Shown: positions 54,365 to 64,000, counted from the first letter of the stretch. The stretch is DNA of 64,000 bases from JAKAGZ01 sp963783855 (GCA_963783855.1 CAWAPE010000005.1:640712-704711); one strand, 5' to 3'. Made by a program: numbers and translations. Notes: generated from the letters alone by a model not told the origin.

Positions 54365-57123
54365 AACTATACTCCACTATAAAATAATAGAAAAACTCGG
54401 CGAAGGAGGAATGGGCGAAGTATTCAAAGCCCAGGATACAAAGCTTGACCGCTTTGTTGCACTTAAGTTTCTTCCATCAAGTCTTACTACAGATGAAGAA
54501 CAAAAAGCAAGATTTATTCAGGAAGCAAAAACTGCTTCTGCAATGAACCATCCTAATATTTGCACAATATATTCTATTGAAGAATATGAAAATAAAGATG
54601 GCAGCAAGCAGTTGTTTATAGCTATGGAATTTGTTGACGGAGAAACATTAAAAGATAAAAAAGACAGTATTTCCGAAAAACAAAAACTCGAAATAAGTGT
54701 ACAGGTTGCCGAGGGTCTTGCAGCTGCACATGAAAAAGGAATTGTACACAGAGATATAAAACCTGAAAATATAATGATCCGGAAGGACGGTATAGCACAG
54801 GTTATGGATTTCGGTCTCGCAAAATTATACGCTGATAAAAATGTTTCAAGACTGACAAAAGTAGGCACGACCGTTGGTACTCTAGGATATATGTCACCCG
54901 AACAGGTACAGGGATTAGATGTCGATCACCGCTCTGATATATTTTCATTTGGAGTTATTCTGTATGAATTATTCGCGGGTGAATCCCCTTTCAAAGGAAT
55001 GCACGAAACAGCAATTATGTATGAAATTGTTAATGTTGATGCCCCTCCCCTTTCAACAATTAATCATAATTTCGATCCGGAATTAGATAGAGTAATACTT
55101 GAGTGTCTTGAAAAAGACAAAGACGAAAGATGCCAGTCTGCAAAAGAGCTTGCAAAAGATTTAAAAGAAGATTAAAAAATCTACCTCTCAAAGGAAAAGC
55201 AGGGTATATAGTGTTAACACCCAGGCGTTTAGTACCACTAGCCAAACGGTACCGATTAATAAATCGGGTACAACAACTTTAAAGGATATCCCGATAAAAA
55301 ACTTTTTGAATAGTATTTTTTATAATCCTGTACTGGCCTGGACCGCGGCAGCTCTTTTTCTGATTGGTTTGGTTTTATCGCTTGTATTTTTTGTGTTTAA
55401 CAAAACAGATATTGAAATACAGGAATTAAAAGCATCTATCAATCCTCCACATGGAATAAATTACGATAATAGTTTCGGAAGTAATTTGACTATATCTCCC
55501 GACGGAAAATACATTTCATTTATCGGATCTGATTCAAACGGAACATCAAAATTATGGGTAAGGCCAGTTAATTCTTTGACAGCCCGGCCGTTAACAAATG
55601 CTTCTGCACAGGCTTATCCATTCTGGTCTCCCGACAGCAAGAACATTGCCTACTTTGATAATAGTAAGTTAATGAAAATTTCACTTGATGCCGGGACATC
55701 ACTTCCTGTTTGTGATATTTCCACAGGGAGAGGCGGTTCCTGGAGCAAGAACGGGACAATTATTTTTTCTCCGGATGCTACCGGGGGAATTTTTAAAGTC
55801 CCATCATCCGGCGGACAGCCCGAAGAAATTATTAAGCCGGATACCTCCAATAAAAATCAAAGTTTGAGATGGGAATACTTTCTGCCTGACGGAGATCATT
55901 TCCTTTATTCAATAGAAAACAGCTCCACCGGGTCTTCTGCCCCGGATGCAGTTTATCTCTCATCGTTAAGTGATACAAAGTTCAAAAAAACTAATTAAGC
56001 GCTTCATCAAATTGCCAGTATGCAAACGGCTATCTGTTGTTTGTCCGGCAGGGAATTCTGCTTGCGCAAAAATTTGATCCGGATAAACTGGAGATCGAAG
56101 GAGAAGCAATGCCGCTTGCAGAGAATATACAATATTATGATCTTGAGAATTATCGGAACATTTGCTGCTTCACAAAACGGAAAACTTGTTTACCTTAATG
56201 AAAGTCAGACTAATGTAAGCACAGTTATTCTGGATAAAAATGGGAAAGAAATTAAAAAACTTCTTGATCAAAAGCCTATGTACAACATTGATTTTTCACA
56301 AGATGGTAATAAAGTAGCCTATGATGTTTATGACCAGAATGAGAAAAATATTGATGTGTGGACCTACGATCTAATTAGAAACGTTAAAACGAGACTTACT
56401 TTCAGTAAAGATCCTGACATAGTTCCTATTTTTACAATAGATGGTAAAAATGTAATATATACTACAAGTACAAGCGGCGGGATTAATAATTCATATATAA
56501 AAAATTCCGACGGTTCAGGAGAAGCAATACTTTTGCATAAATTTAAATCTTCAAGTGCAGCTCTTGATGTTTCAACTGATGGTAAATATATCGTTTATAT
56601 GTCACTGAATTCAACAGGCAATTCAAGCGCATGGGATATTGTATTTCTAAATCGAAAAGATGGAGGGAAAATTGTCCCCTTGCTTACCAAAAATTATAAT
56701 GAACAATTCCCGCAATTCTCCCCGGATATGAAATGGATGGCTTATCAATCGGATGAATCAGGGAAATACCAGGTATATATTGTTCCTTTCAACTCTAATG
56801 ACTCGGCAGACAAATCGGGCGGCAAATGGCAAATATCAGTTGATGGCGGCCAGCGCCCTAAATGGATGAATTACGGCAAAAGTGTTTATTACGTTACACC
56901 GGACAACAAAATATTAGGAGTTGACGTAAACGAAAAAGGTGCAACTATTTCACCGGGAAAACCATTTACAGTTTTCGACCCTGGTAATATAAATATTACC
57001 CGCATTTATGATATAAATAATAAGGGTACAGAAATAATTGCAACTGTTCCAAACGAACAGAAAATTAATTCTGTAATTACACTCGTAGCCAACTGGCAGA
57101 AAAGCCTGGAAAGGAATAAATAA
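54354..57123 (+). pseudogene. Ser/Thr kinase with PD40 propeller, broken by frameshifts (kinase 4)
   Basis: The start ATG 54354 (CTGGAG upstream) gives a full kinase domain (Lys38, HRD, DFG, SPEQ). Comparison with kinase 2 shows one extra base near 55167 (LAKDLK | KIKKSTSQRKSRVYSVN), extra A bases near 55990 and 55997 (SLSDTKFKK | LISASSNCQYANGYL), and an extra G near 56145 (YYDL | RIIGTFAAS). With these removed, the protein is about 920 residues, colinear with kinase 2: transmembrane helix, then PD40 blades to 57123. Close to 50-60 percent similar to kinase 2 by eye. Real decay or consensus errors cannot be separated here. Confidence 0.85.
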
Positions 57124-57204
57124 AAGATATATGATCTCATTTTGAAAGAAGAAGGCAGACGCCTGACTGCTGAGAAATCATTTAATATTTCTCCCTTCGC
57201 CTGG

Positions 57205-57218
57205 CTGCCAGCAGGCAG
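57205..57218. repeat. GC-rich palindrome before kinase 5
   Basis: CTGCC-AGCA-GGCAG within CTCCCTTCGCCTGGCTGCCAGC, between kinases 4 and 5. It resembles the CTGCCTGCC...GGCAGG inserts in the kinase-start fragment at 60013. Followed by GGTCGAAATGACA. Confidence 0.6.
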
Positions 57219-57258
57219 GGTCGAAATGACAAATCAGAAATAAATAGTGGATAAAATT

Positions 57259-59989
57259 ATGGTTGGTGAAACAATTCTACATTATAAAATTCTAGAGAAG
57301 CTTGGCGAAGGCGGAATGGGCGAAGTCTTCAAAGCTCAGGATACCAAACTTGACCGCTTTGTTGCATTAAAGTTTCTCCCTTCTCAGCTTACTGCTTCAG
57401 AAGATGAAAAAGCAAGGTTCATCCAGGAAGCAAAAGCTGCTTCGGCTATGAATCATCCGAATATCTGTACAATTTATTCAATTGAAGAATATAATGAACA
57501 ACTGTTCATTGTAATGGAATTTGTTGAAGGTAAAACTTTAAAAGATAAAAAGGATTCACTGTCTGAAAAGCAAATTCTTGAAATCGGCATACAGGTAGCC
57601 GAAGGACTAGCGGCTGCACACGAAAAAGGAATTGTTCACCGCGACATAAAACCCGAAAACATAATGATTCGCAAAGACGGAATCGCGCAGATTATGGATT
57701 TCGGATTGGCTAAATTATATGCATCCGGTAATGTATCGCGCCTGACAAAAGCCGGCACAACAATGGGAACTATCGGGTTATATGTCACCCGAACAGGTTC
57801 AGGGATTGGATGTCGATCACAGAACAGATATTTTTTCATTCGGCGTTGTACTCTATGAAATGTTTTCCGGGGAATCACCATTTAAAGGAATGCACGAAAC
57901 AGCCATAATGTATGAAATTGTAAATGTTGAGGCTTCTCCCCTTTCTACAATTAAAAAAGATATTGATCCGTTTCTTGACGGAATAATTATGGAATGTCTT
58001 GAAAAAGATAAAGACGACAGGTATCAGTCGGCAAAGGAACTCGCCAAAAATCTTAGAAAAATAAAAAGGGTTTCCACCGGGGACAGAACAAGCAGAATAT
58101 ATAATGTAAACAGTGGAATTATTAATACAAAGGTGAGCGCAACTCAAAAACCGCAAGCATCAGGTACATTCTCTATAGAAATTTTAAATCGTAGGTTTGA
58201 TTTTTCTGGTATTCTCGGATCAAGAATAATTCCCTGGGTTCTGGCAATCGCTTCAATTTCCGCAGCAGTTTTTTTATGGATGACTTTAAGTTCACCGGCT
58301 CCGGAAAATTCTGTAACAAAATTCAGAGTTTCCCTTGATAAAGAAAATTTTGACTTTGCGGGTTTCGGCGCATTAACAATATCGCACAACGGAAGCAAAA
58401 TTATTTATAGCGCTAGCGGGAAAATGTATTTAAGGGAAATGGATCAAATTGATCCGGTTGTATTGCCAGGCTGTGAGAAAGGTTCTTCCCCGTTCTTCTC
58501 CCCTGATGATAAATGGATCGGGTTTTTTAAAGATAAAAAAATTGTGAAAGTCTCATTAAGCGGCGGTACGCCAACCGTACTCTCAGATGTTAGTCAAAAT
58601 AGGGGAGGTACATGGGGAAGAAACGGCTCAATAGTTTATGCTCCTTCAACAACAACCGGCTTATTTATGATTTCGGAAAAAGGCGGAAAAGCACTAGAAA
58701 TTACAAAACCTGATTCATCTAAAAATGAAAGAACTCACAGGTGGCCTTCATTTCTTCCTGATGGCGAACATGTAATTTTCACTGTGGGGTTTTTATCAAG
58801 CCCGACATACTATGAAGATGCCGATATAGACGTTGTTGATATTAATACTGGTGAGAGAAAAAATATTTTGCATGGTGCCAGCACAGCCAGGTATATAAGC
58901 CCGGGTTACCTGATTTATTCCAGGTCAGGTATATTATACGCTGCTTCCTTCGACATTAATAGTCTGGAAATTAAAGGTCAGCCAATTCCGGTTTTGCGGG
59001 ATGTATCCGGTGGACTGACTTCAGGTGTTGCAAATTATTCATTTTCTGATAATGGATCACTTGCTTTTATCAAAGGATCTTCTGAATACACCAACAGAAA
59101 TATTGTAAGAATTGATATGAAAGGAAATATGACAACTATTGATTCAAGTCAGCACGTTTTTATAGAGGCTGCAATTTCCCCGGATAACAAGAAAATAGCA
59201 CTTGTTTCGACCGATAATAAAACATCCGATATCTGGATTTTTGATATTAACAGAAGAACTTACAGTAAACTTACTTTTGGAGGGGAAAACAGGACACCAC
59301 AATGGTCACCAGACGGTAATGAGATAGCCTATTCTAAGTTAATCAATGATAAAGAGTCCGGAATATTCATAAAATCATCTGACGGAACTGGAAAAGAACG
59401 TGAAATTTACAGGCAATCTAACAGGCTTTATGTAGATGACTATACAAAAGATGGTAAATATTTGATTTTAGAAAATCTGACTACAAATAATCAAACTAAT
59501 CTTTTAATACTTCCGATTAAAGAAAACAGTAAACCTATAGATTTTCTTACTACTAAAAACGATGATTATAATGCAAGAGTTTCCCCTGATTGTAAATGGG
59601 TTGCCTACATTTCTAATGAATCCGGTCCCTACCTGTTATATGTAAGACCTTTTCTTAATAATGATATTTCCGGAAGATGGCAGATTTCAAACGATGTTAG
59701 TGAAGAACCAATATGGTCACCGGATGGCAAAACTTTATATTATAGGGTGAACGGATCCAAATTAGCATCAATTTCGTTTTCTACTTCACCAACAGTGACA
59801 TTCGGCTTGCAAAATATTGTTATTGACGATTTCCCCGGATTGTATTCAAGCAGCTGGCTAAGTTATGGAATTACATCCGACTCTAAATATTTTATTACAA
59901 CAAGTCCTGTTGGTGGTGAAAAATATAACAAGATGAATGTAATATTAAACTGGACAAATGAAATTGGAGAATTATTTAAGGCAGAATAA
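57259..59989 (+). pseudogene. Ser/Thr kinase with PD40 propeller, one frameshift (kinase 5)
   Basis: Start ATG 57259 (a GTG at 57247 would add four residues). The kinase domain has Lys38, HRD and DFG. At 57778-57779 an extra T in GGGTTATATG, where other copies have GGATATATG or GGGTATATG, shifts the frame in the activation loop before the SPEQ motif. The rest, 57782-59989, continues in the new frame: end of kinase, transmembrane helix (IIPWVLAIASISAAVFLW), and PD40 blades (ISPDNKKIALVS, PQWSPDGNEIAYS, PIWSPDGKTLYYR). Apart from the single base the roughly 909-residue gene is whole. Confidence 0.85.
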
Positions 59990-60012
59990 TAAGTAATCAA
60001 AGATTTTAGATT

Positions 60013-60111
60013 ATGAAAGGCGAAAAAATACTTCACTATAAAATTTTAGAAAAATTGTGTGAATCTGCCTGCCGAATAGGCAGGGGCGGAATAGTCAAAC
60101 TTTTTATTTGA
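60013..60111 (+). pseudogene. Kinase N-terminus fragment with palindromic insertion in the Gly loop
   Basis: A 32-codon frame: MKGEKILHYKILEKLCE, then SACRIGR, then GGIVKLFI and stop. It is a copy of the kinase start (GETILHYKILEKLGEGGMGEVFK) with CTGCCTGCCGAATAGGCAGG inserted exactly after KLxE, as in the 54194 fragment. The next full kinase begins 10 bases later. Confidence 0.75.
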
Positions 60112-60120
60112 GGATCAATT

Positions 60121-62832
60121 ATGATAGGTGAAACCATACTCCATTACAAAATACTCGAAAAATTAGGCGAAGGCGGAATGGGCGAAGTCTTCAAAGCGAA
60201 GGATACAAAACTCGACCGCTTTGTTGCACTGAAATTCCTCCCCTCTCAGCTTACTTCCACTTCTGAGGTAAAAGATAGATTTATCCAGGAAGCAAAAGCA
60301 GCCTCTGCGATGAATCATCCTAATGTATGTACTATTCACGACATCCAGGAGCACGACGGCAAGCTGTTTATTGTGATGGAATATATTGAAGGATTTACAC
60401 TTCGGGATAATAAACAGCCTCTTTCAGAAAAAAGGATTCTTGAAATTGCTGCACAGGTAGCAGACGGTCTTGGAGCAGCTCACGAGAAAGGAATTGTTCA
60501 CCGCGATATTAAGCCCGAGAATATTATGATCCGCAAGGACGGAATAGCGCAAATAATGGATTTCGGTCTTGCAAAGTTATACACGTCCGGTAATGCAAGC
60601 AGACTTACAAAAGCCGGCACTACAATGGGCACGATGGGATATATGTCGCCCGAGCAGGTACAGGGTTTAGATGTTGATCACAGGACAGATATTTTTTCTC
60701 TCGGAGTTGTACTTTATGAAATGCTTGCAGGTGAATCACCATTTAAGGGAATGCACGAAACTGCCATAATGTACGAGATTGTAAACGTGGATGCCCAGCC
60801 GATAGAAACAATAAAAGAGGATATAAATCCGGAGCTTGATCAGTTAATACTTGAATGCCTGGAAAAAGACAAAGATGAAAGATTTCAATCGGCAAAAGAA
60901 TTTGCCAGGAGCCTGAGAAAATTAAAACGCAGCTCTACCGGGAACAGATCGAGCAGAATGTACAATGTAAACACACAGGCATTCCAGGCTAAGAACGTTA
61001 GTCAGCCGGTGTCAAAGTCCTCGGGTTCAATAACTATAGAGGCATTTAATAAAAGATTTGATCTTGCTAATATTTTTTCATCTAAATATTTATCCTGGAG
61101 TTTTGTAGCAATTCTCTTACTCGCAGTAATTTACCTTGGAGTATTTGGAAAAGGACAGGAAGGAAAGCTTCAAACTTCCATTACGTCAATAGTCGGTCCC
61201 GAAAATATTAATATAGAAGGACATGTATCCCAAATCTCACACGACGGTAAGTCTATAGTTTATGGAGGAGTTGATACTCTTGGGAATTTTAATCTGTGGT
61301 TGAGACAACTGAATTCCAAGGCTGCTAGAGTGTTGAATAGTACAAATGGAGCAGAATATCCTTTCTGGTCTTACGATGATAAATATATTTTCTTTTTTGA
61401 CTCGGGCAGACTGAAAAAAATAGACATCAGTTCAGGTGCAGAAATCGATATTTGTAACGCAGTAGCAGGACGCGGCGGTACAGCAAATCAAAACGGACAG
61501 ATTGTTTTTGCACCAAACTCGACCGGTGGACTTTATATAGTATCTGCCAATGGCGGTACACCAAGAGAAATAATAAAAGCTGATTCTTCTAAAACCGAAG
61601 AAAGTCTAAGATTTCCATTTTTTCTTCCTGATGGCGAACACTTTCTTTACACAATTCAGACTAAATTTTCCGGCTCAACAACAGGCGACATCCTGAAAAT
61701 AGGTTCAATAAATTCAGATATCGATAAAACTATAATGCAGGTTTCATCTAATACTGAATATGCAAACGGCTATTTATTTTTTGTAAAACAGTCTACATTA
61801 ATGTGCCAGGCATTTGATCCTGATAATTACGAACTATCCGGTGATATTCATACAATTTCCGGAAATTTATCATATTATGACCCAAGAATATGTGGCTCTT
61901 TTTCACTATCAACAAATGGCAATCTTATATTCCAAAATAGAAGTGAAGAAGATACGAGGCTTATATTAGCAGACAGCAAAGGGAATATTCAAAAAAGCTT
62001 GTTTACAAAAAGAATTGAGAATAATGCATTGTTCTCTCCTGATGGTACTAAGATTCTTTACGACGCACTTGGTTCAGATAATAAAAATGCAGATATATGG
62101 ATTTACGATATTAACAGAAAAATTTCTTCGAGAATTACATTTAATCCAAATTACGACTCTTACCCTATTTGGTCACGGGGTGGGAAATATATAGCATTTG
62201 CTTCCGATAGAGGACATACTCTGGATATATTTATTAAAAAGGCAAATGGTACAGGCAGCGATAGTTTGATATATCGTTCCGGGTTTGCTAAAATACCATC
62301 AGACTGGTCAAGCGACGGCAGATATTTATTATTTGGTACATTAAATCCCAAGACTAAAGGAGATTTAGGAATAATTGATTTAAAGAATAATAAACCAACT
62401 ATATTATTGAATACAGAATTCAATGAAGGCTATGGAATTTTTTCAGATAATATGAAATGGATAATTTACACTTCCGATGAATCAGGGAAAAGTCAAGTTT
62501 ATGTAAGACCTTTTAAGGATAATGAAGGCAGGTGGCAAATTTCAAATAATGGTGGTTTTGGAGCAAAGTGGGTAGATAATGATAAAGCAATAATCTATGG
62601 ATGGCAAAATGATGTTTATAAAGTAAGCGTTGACGGCTCCGGACAAAATTTTATTGTCGGTAAGTCTGAAAAACTTTTCAATTCAACTGATAAAAACATT
62701 TCACGGCTTTACGATGTGACTAAAGATGGAAAAACTTTTCTGGGAGATATTTCTGCCGGTAATAACGAAGCACTACCTCTTACATACGTACAAAACTGGA
62801 AAGGATTGGTCTCTAATAATAAGAATAATTAA
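60121..62832 (+). CDS. Transmembrane Ser/Thr kinase with PD40 propeller (kinase 6)
   Basis: 903 residues, intact. Kinase domain about 8-265 with Lys38, HRD, DFG and KAGTTMGTMGYMSPEQ; transmembrane helix about 319-340 (KYLSWSFVAILLLAVIYLGV); then a PD40-rich region to the end (HVSQISHDGKSIVYGG, YPFWSYDDKYIFFF, ALFSPDGTKILYDA, PIWSRGGKYIAFAS). ATG 60121 is preceded by TGAGGATCAATT. A STAS-domain gene follows 16 bases after its stop, so the two are likely co-transcribed. Confidence 0.93.
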   Translation: MIGETILHYKILEKLGEGGMGEVFKAKDTKLDRFVALKFLPSQLTSTSEVKDRFIQEAKAASAMNHPNVCTIHDIQEHDGKLFIVMEYIEGFTLRDNKQPLSEKRILEIAAQVADGLGAAHEKGIVHRDIKPENIMIRKDGIAQIMDFGLAKLYTSGNASRLTKAGTTMGTMGYMSPEQVQGLDVDHRTDIFSLGVVLYEMLAGESPFKGMHETAIMYEIVNVDAQPIETIKEDINPELDQLILECLEKDKDERFQSAKEFARSLRKLKRSSTGNRSSRMYNVNTQAFQAKNVSQPVSKSSGSITIEAFNKRFDLANIFSSKYLSWSFVAILLLAVIYLGVFGKGQEGKLQTSITSIVGPENINIEGHVSQISHDGKSIVYGGVDTLGNFNLWLRQLNSKAARVLNSTNGAEYPFWSYDDKYIFFFDSGRLKKIDISSGAEIDICNAVAGRGGTANQNGQIVFAPNSTGGLYIVSANGGTPREIIKADSSKTEESLRFPFFLPDGEHFLYTIQTKFSGSTTGDILKIGSINSDIDKTIMQVSSNTEYANGYLFFVKQSTLMCQAFDPDNYELSGDIHTISGNLSYYDPRICGSFSLSTNGNLIFQNRSEEDTRLILADSKGNIQKSLFTKRIENNALFSPDGTKILYDALGSDNKNADIWIYDINRKISSRITFNPNYDSYPIWSRGGKYIAFASDRGHTLDIFIKKANGTGSDSLIYRSGFAKIPSDWSSDGRYLLFGTLNPKTKGDLGIIDLKNNKPTILLNTEFNEGYGIFSDNMKWIIYTSDESGKSQVYVRPFKDNEGRWQISNNGGFGAKWVDNDKAIIYGWQNDVYKVSVDGSGQNFIVGKSEKLFNSTDKNISRLYDVTKDGKTFLGDISAGNNEALPLTYVQNWKGLVSNNKNN

Positions 62833-62848
62833 TAATTACGAGGTTAAA

Positions 62849-63187
62849 ATGAACTCAAAAGTATGAGAGCAGTATAACGCTGCAGTAGTAAACCTGCAAG
62901 GCAGAATCGAAGGCGGACCCTTTGCAGAAGAGTTTAAAAGCACTCTCAATAACCTGCTCCAGCAAAACAAGAAAAATATTGTAGTGGATATGTCAGACAT
63001 AAAATTCATAAACAGTAACGGGATCGGCATACTCGTTAGCGGGTTTACAACAGTAAAAAACGGCGGTGGTGAATTAAAACTTGTTAATTCTAGCAACAAA
63101 GTAACCGGTGTTCTGGCTGTTACAAAATTGAACCAGATTTTTCAAAATTTTGAATCTCTCGACGACGCTCTTAAAAGTTTTGGTTAA
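62849..63187 (+). pseudogene. STAS-domain anti-sigma antagonist-like protein with in-frame TGA at codon 6
   Basis: From ATG 62849 (GAGG 5 bases upstream) the frame reads MNSKV, TGA (62864-62866), EQYNAAVVNLQGRIEGGPF... to 63187. It is a full STAS domain of about 112 codons (VVDMSDIKFINSNGIGILVSG, LKLVNSSNKVTGVLAVTKL). The stop may come from CGA to TGA. Starts after it (GTG 62978, ATG 62984) would lose the first strands of the domain. In SpoIIAA/RsbV the phosphorylated Ser sits just before Gly in DSSG; here the position is Asn (NSNG), with Ser one residue earlier. The partner is unknown; the RsbW-like and SpoIIE-like proteins in this window are candidates. Confidence 0.8.
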
Positions 63188-63281
63188 TCCTGTACTTTAA
63201 ATAAACTATAGCCTGTATCCGGAATAATTATATTATCATTAATTTATTCACAGGCTTACATTCCTAAATAAAGGAAATGCT

Positions 63282-64000
63282 ATGACCGGAGAGACTATTC
63301 TACATTATAAGATCCTCGAGAAGTTAGGTGAAGGAGGGATGGGTGAAGTCTTCAAAGCGCAGGATACAAAACTCGACCGCTTTGTTGCATTAAAGTTTCT
63401 TCCTTCCAATCTCACGACAAACGAAGAACAAAAAGCAAGATTCATCCAGGAAGCAAAAACTGCTTCAGCAATGAATCATCCTAATGTCTGTACTATTTAT
63501 GACATACAGGAAAACAACGATCAATTGTTTATCGTAATGGAGTTTGTTGAAGGCGAAACGTTAAAGGATAAAAAGGATAGTCTTTCCGAAAAACAAAAGC
63601 TTGAAATCAGCGTGCAGGTTGCAGAAGGTCTGGCAGCCGCACACGAGAAAGGGATTGTTCACCGCGACATCAAACCCGAAAATATAATGATCCGCAAGGA
63701 CGGAATCGCACAAATAATGGATTTCGGACTTGCAAAATTATATTCAGATAGTAATGTATCCCGTTTAACAAAAGCCGGAACAACAATGGGAACTATGGGT
63801 TATATGTCGCCCGAGCAGGTACAGGGCCTTGATGTAGACCATAGAACGGATATTTTTTCATTTGGAATTGTTCTTTATGAAATGTTTGCTGGTGAATCAC
63901 CATTTAAAGGAATGCATGAAACTGCTATAATGTACGAGATAGTAAATGTTGAAGCCCCTCCCCTTTCAACTATAAGACCTGATATTGCTCCTGAACTTGA
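63282..64000 (+). CDS. Ser/Thr kinase, N-terminal part (kinase 7; 3' end outside window)
   Basis: The frame is open from ATG 63282 (AAAGGAAATGCT upstream) to the end of the window. The 239 visible residues form nearly the whole kinase domain: GEGGMGEVF, Lys38, IVHRDIKPENIMIRKDG, IMDFGLAK, KAGTTMGTMGYMSPEQ, and the C-lobe GESPFKGMHETAIMYEIVNVEAPPL. It is closest to kinases 4 and 5 (KDKKDSLSEKQ). From its relatives a transmembrane helix and PD40 propeller are expected beyond the window. Confidence 0.9.
   Translation, partial: MTGETILHYKILEKLGEGGMGEVFKAQDTKLDRFVALKFLPSNLTTNEEQKARFIQEAKTASAMNHPNVCTIYDIQENNDQLFIVMEFVEGETLKDKKDSLSEKQKLEISVQVAEGLAAAHEKGIVHRDIKPENIMIRKDGIAQIMDFGLAKLYSDSNVSRLTKAGTTMGTMGYMSPEQVQGLDVDHRTDIFSFGIVLYEMFAGESPFKGMHETAIMYEIVNVEAPPLSTIRPDIAPEL

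Noticed and set aside
62849..62866. Selenocysteine at the TGA of the STAS gene
   Set aside because: No catalytic cysteine is expected at this N-terminal position in STAS proteins, and I see no convincing SECIS-like hairpin right after the TGA.
44610..64000. Repetitive kinase 5' sequences as a CRISPR array or phage repeat
   Set aside because: Repeat units are long coding domains spaced by about 3 kb, without short regular spacers, cas genes or phage genes.

Overview
The window looks like a chromosomal segment of a low-GC, AT-rich Gram-negative bacterium of the Bacteroidota/Chlorobi (FCB) group, most likely an Ignavibacteria-type organism. This is inference from gene content, not from a marker-gene search. 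It rests on many secreted and outer-membrane beta-barrel proteins with C-terminal aromatic residues, a PhoR/PhoB pair, a Chlorobi-style malate dehydrogenase, CIRCE-controlled groES-groEL, BNR/Asp-box proteins and a family of large transmembrane Ser/Thr kinases with PD40 propellers or TPRs. Two good sigma-70-like promoters (TTGACA, 17-base spacer, TATATT or TAATTT) are visible.

Layout, 1-24.8 kb: mostly housekeeping genes. They are the end of an outer-membrane protein gene, an RsbW-like anti-sigma kinase, two divergent malate dehydrogenase genes, rplU-rpmA, and a long minus-strand series running from a reverse trans-sulfuration pair (cystathionine beta-synthase, cystathionine gamma-lyase/synthase) through an outer-membrane protein, an acetyltransferase, xseA-xseB, dxs and an oxidoreductase to phoB-phoR. 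After it come a MarC protein, a DHCW cupin, an ATP-grasp enzyme, a cysteine-synthase-like enzyme, def-fmt, and a peptide-use group (OPT transporter, MFS transporter, M29-like aminopeptidase).

Layout, 24.8-42 kb: mixed metabolic genes. They include a DUF2400/TIGR02757 gene, a GH47 alpha-mannosidase and a cytochrome P450, each with a frameshift; then an E2-like acyltransferase, a metallo-beta-lactamase-fold hydrolase, an amino acid permease, a thioredoxin-like protein, DUF4396, pdxJ, a CPBP protease, groES-groEL and a 1019-residue Asp-box protein.

Layout, 42-64 kb: a signalling island. A GAF-SpoIIE (RsbU-like) phosphatase is followed by at least seven Ser/Thr kinase genes, all on the plus strand (the last cut by the window edge). 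They have two architectures: kinase-TM-TolB/FlgO-like-TPR, and kinase-TM-PD40 propeller. Between them lie a tandem ABM-fold protein, an isoprenylcysteine-methyltransferase-like membrane protein, a secreted cupredoxin-like protein and a STAS-domain gene with an in-frame stop. Palindromic elements and aborted kinase 5' ends sit at the junctions. The array appears to have grown by tandem duplication and to be partly decaying. Every frameshift that can be reconstructed is consistent with a single-base insertion, so consensus errors must be excluded before calling these genes dead.

No tRNA, rRNA, CRISPR array or transposase gene was recognised.
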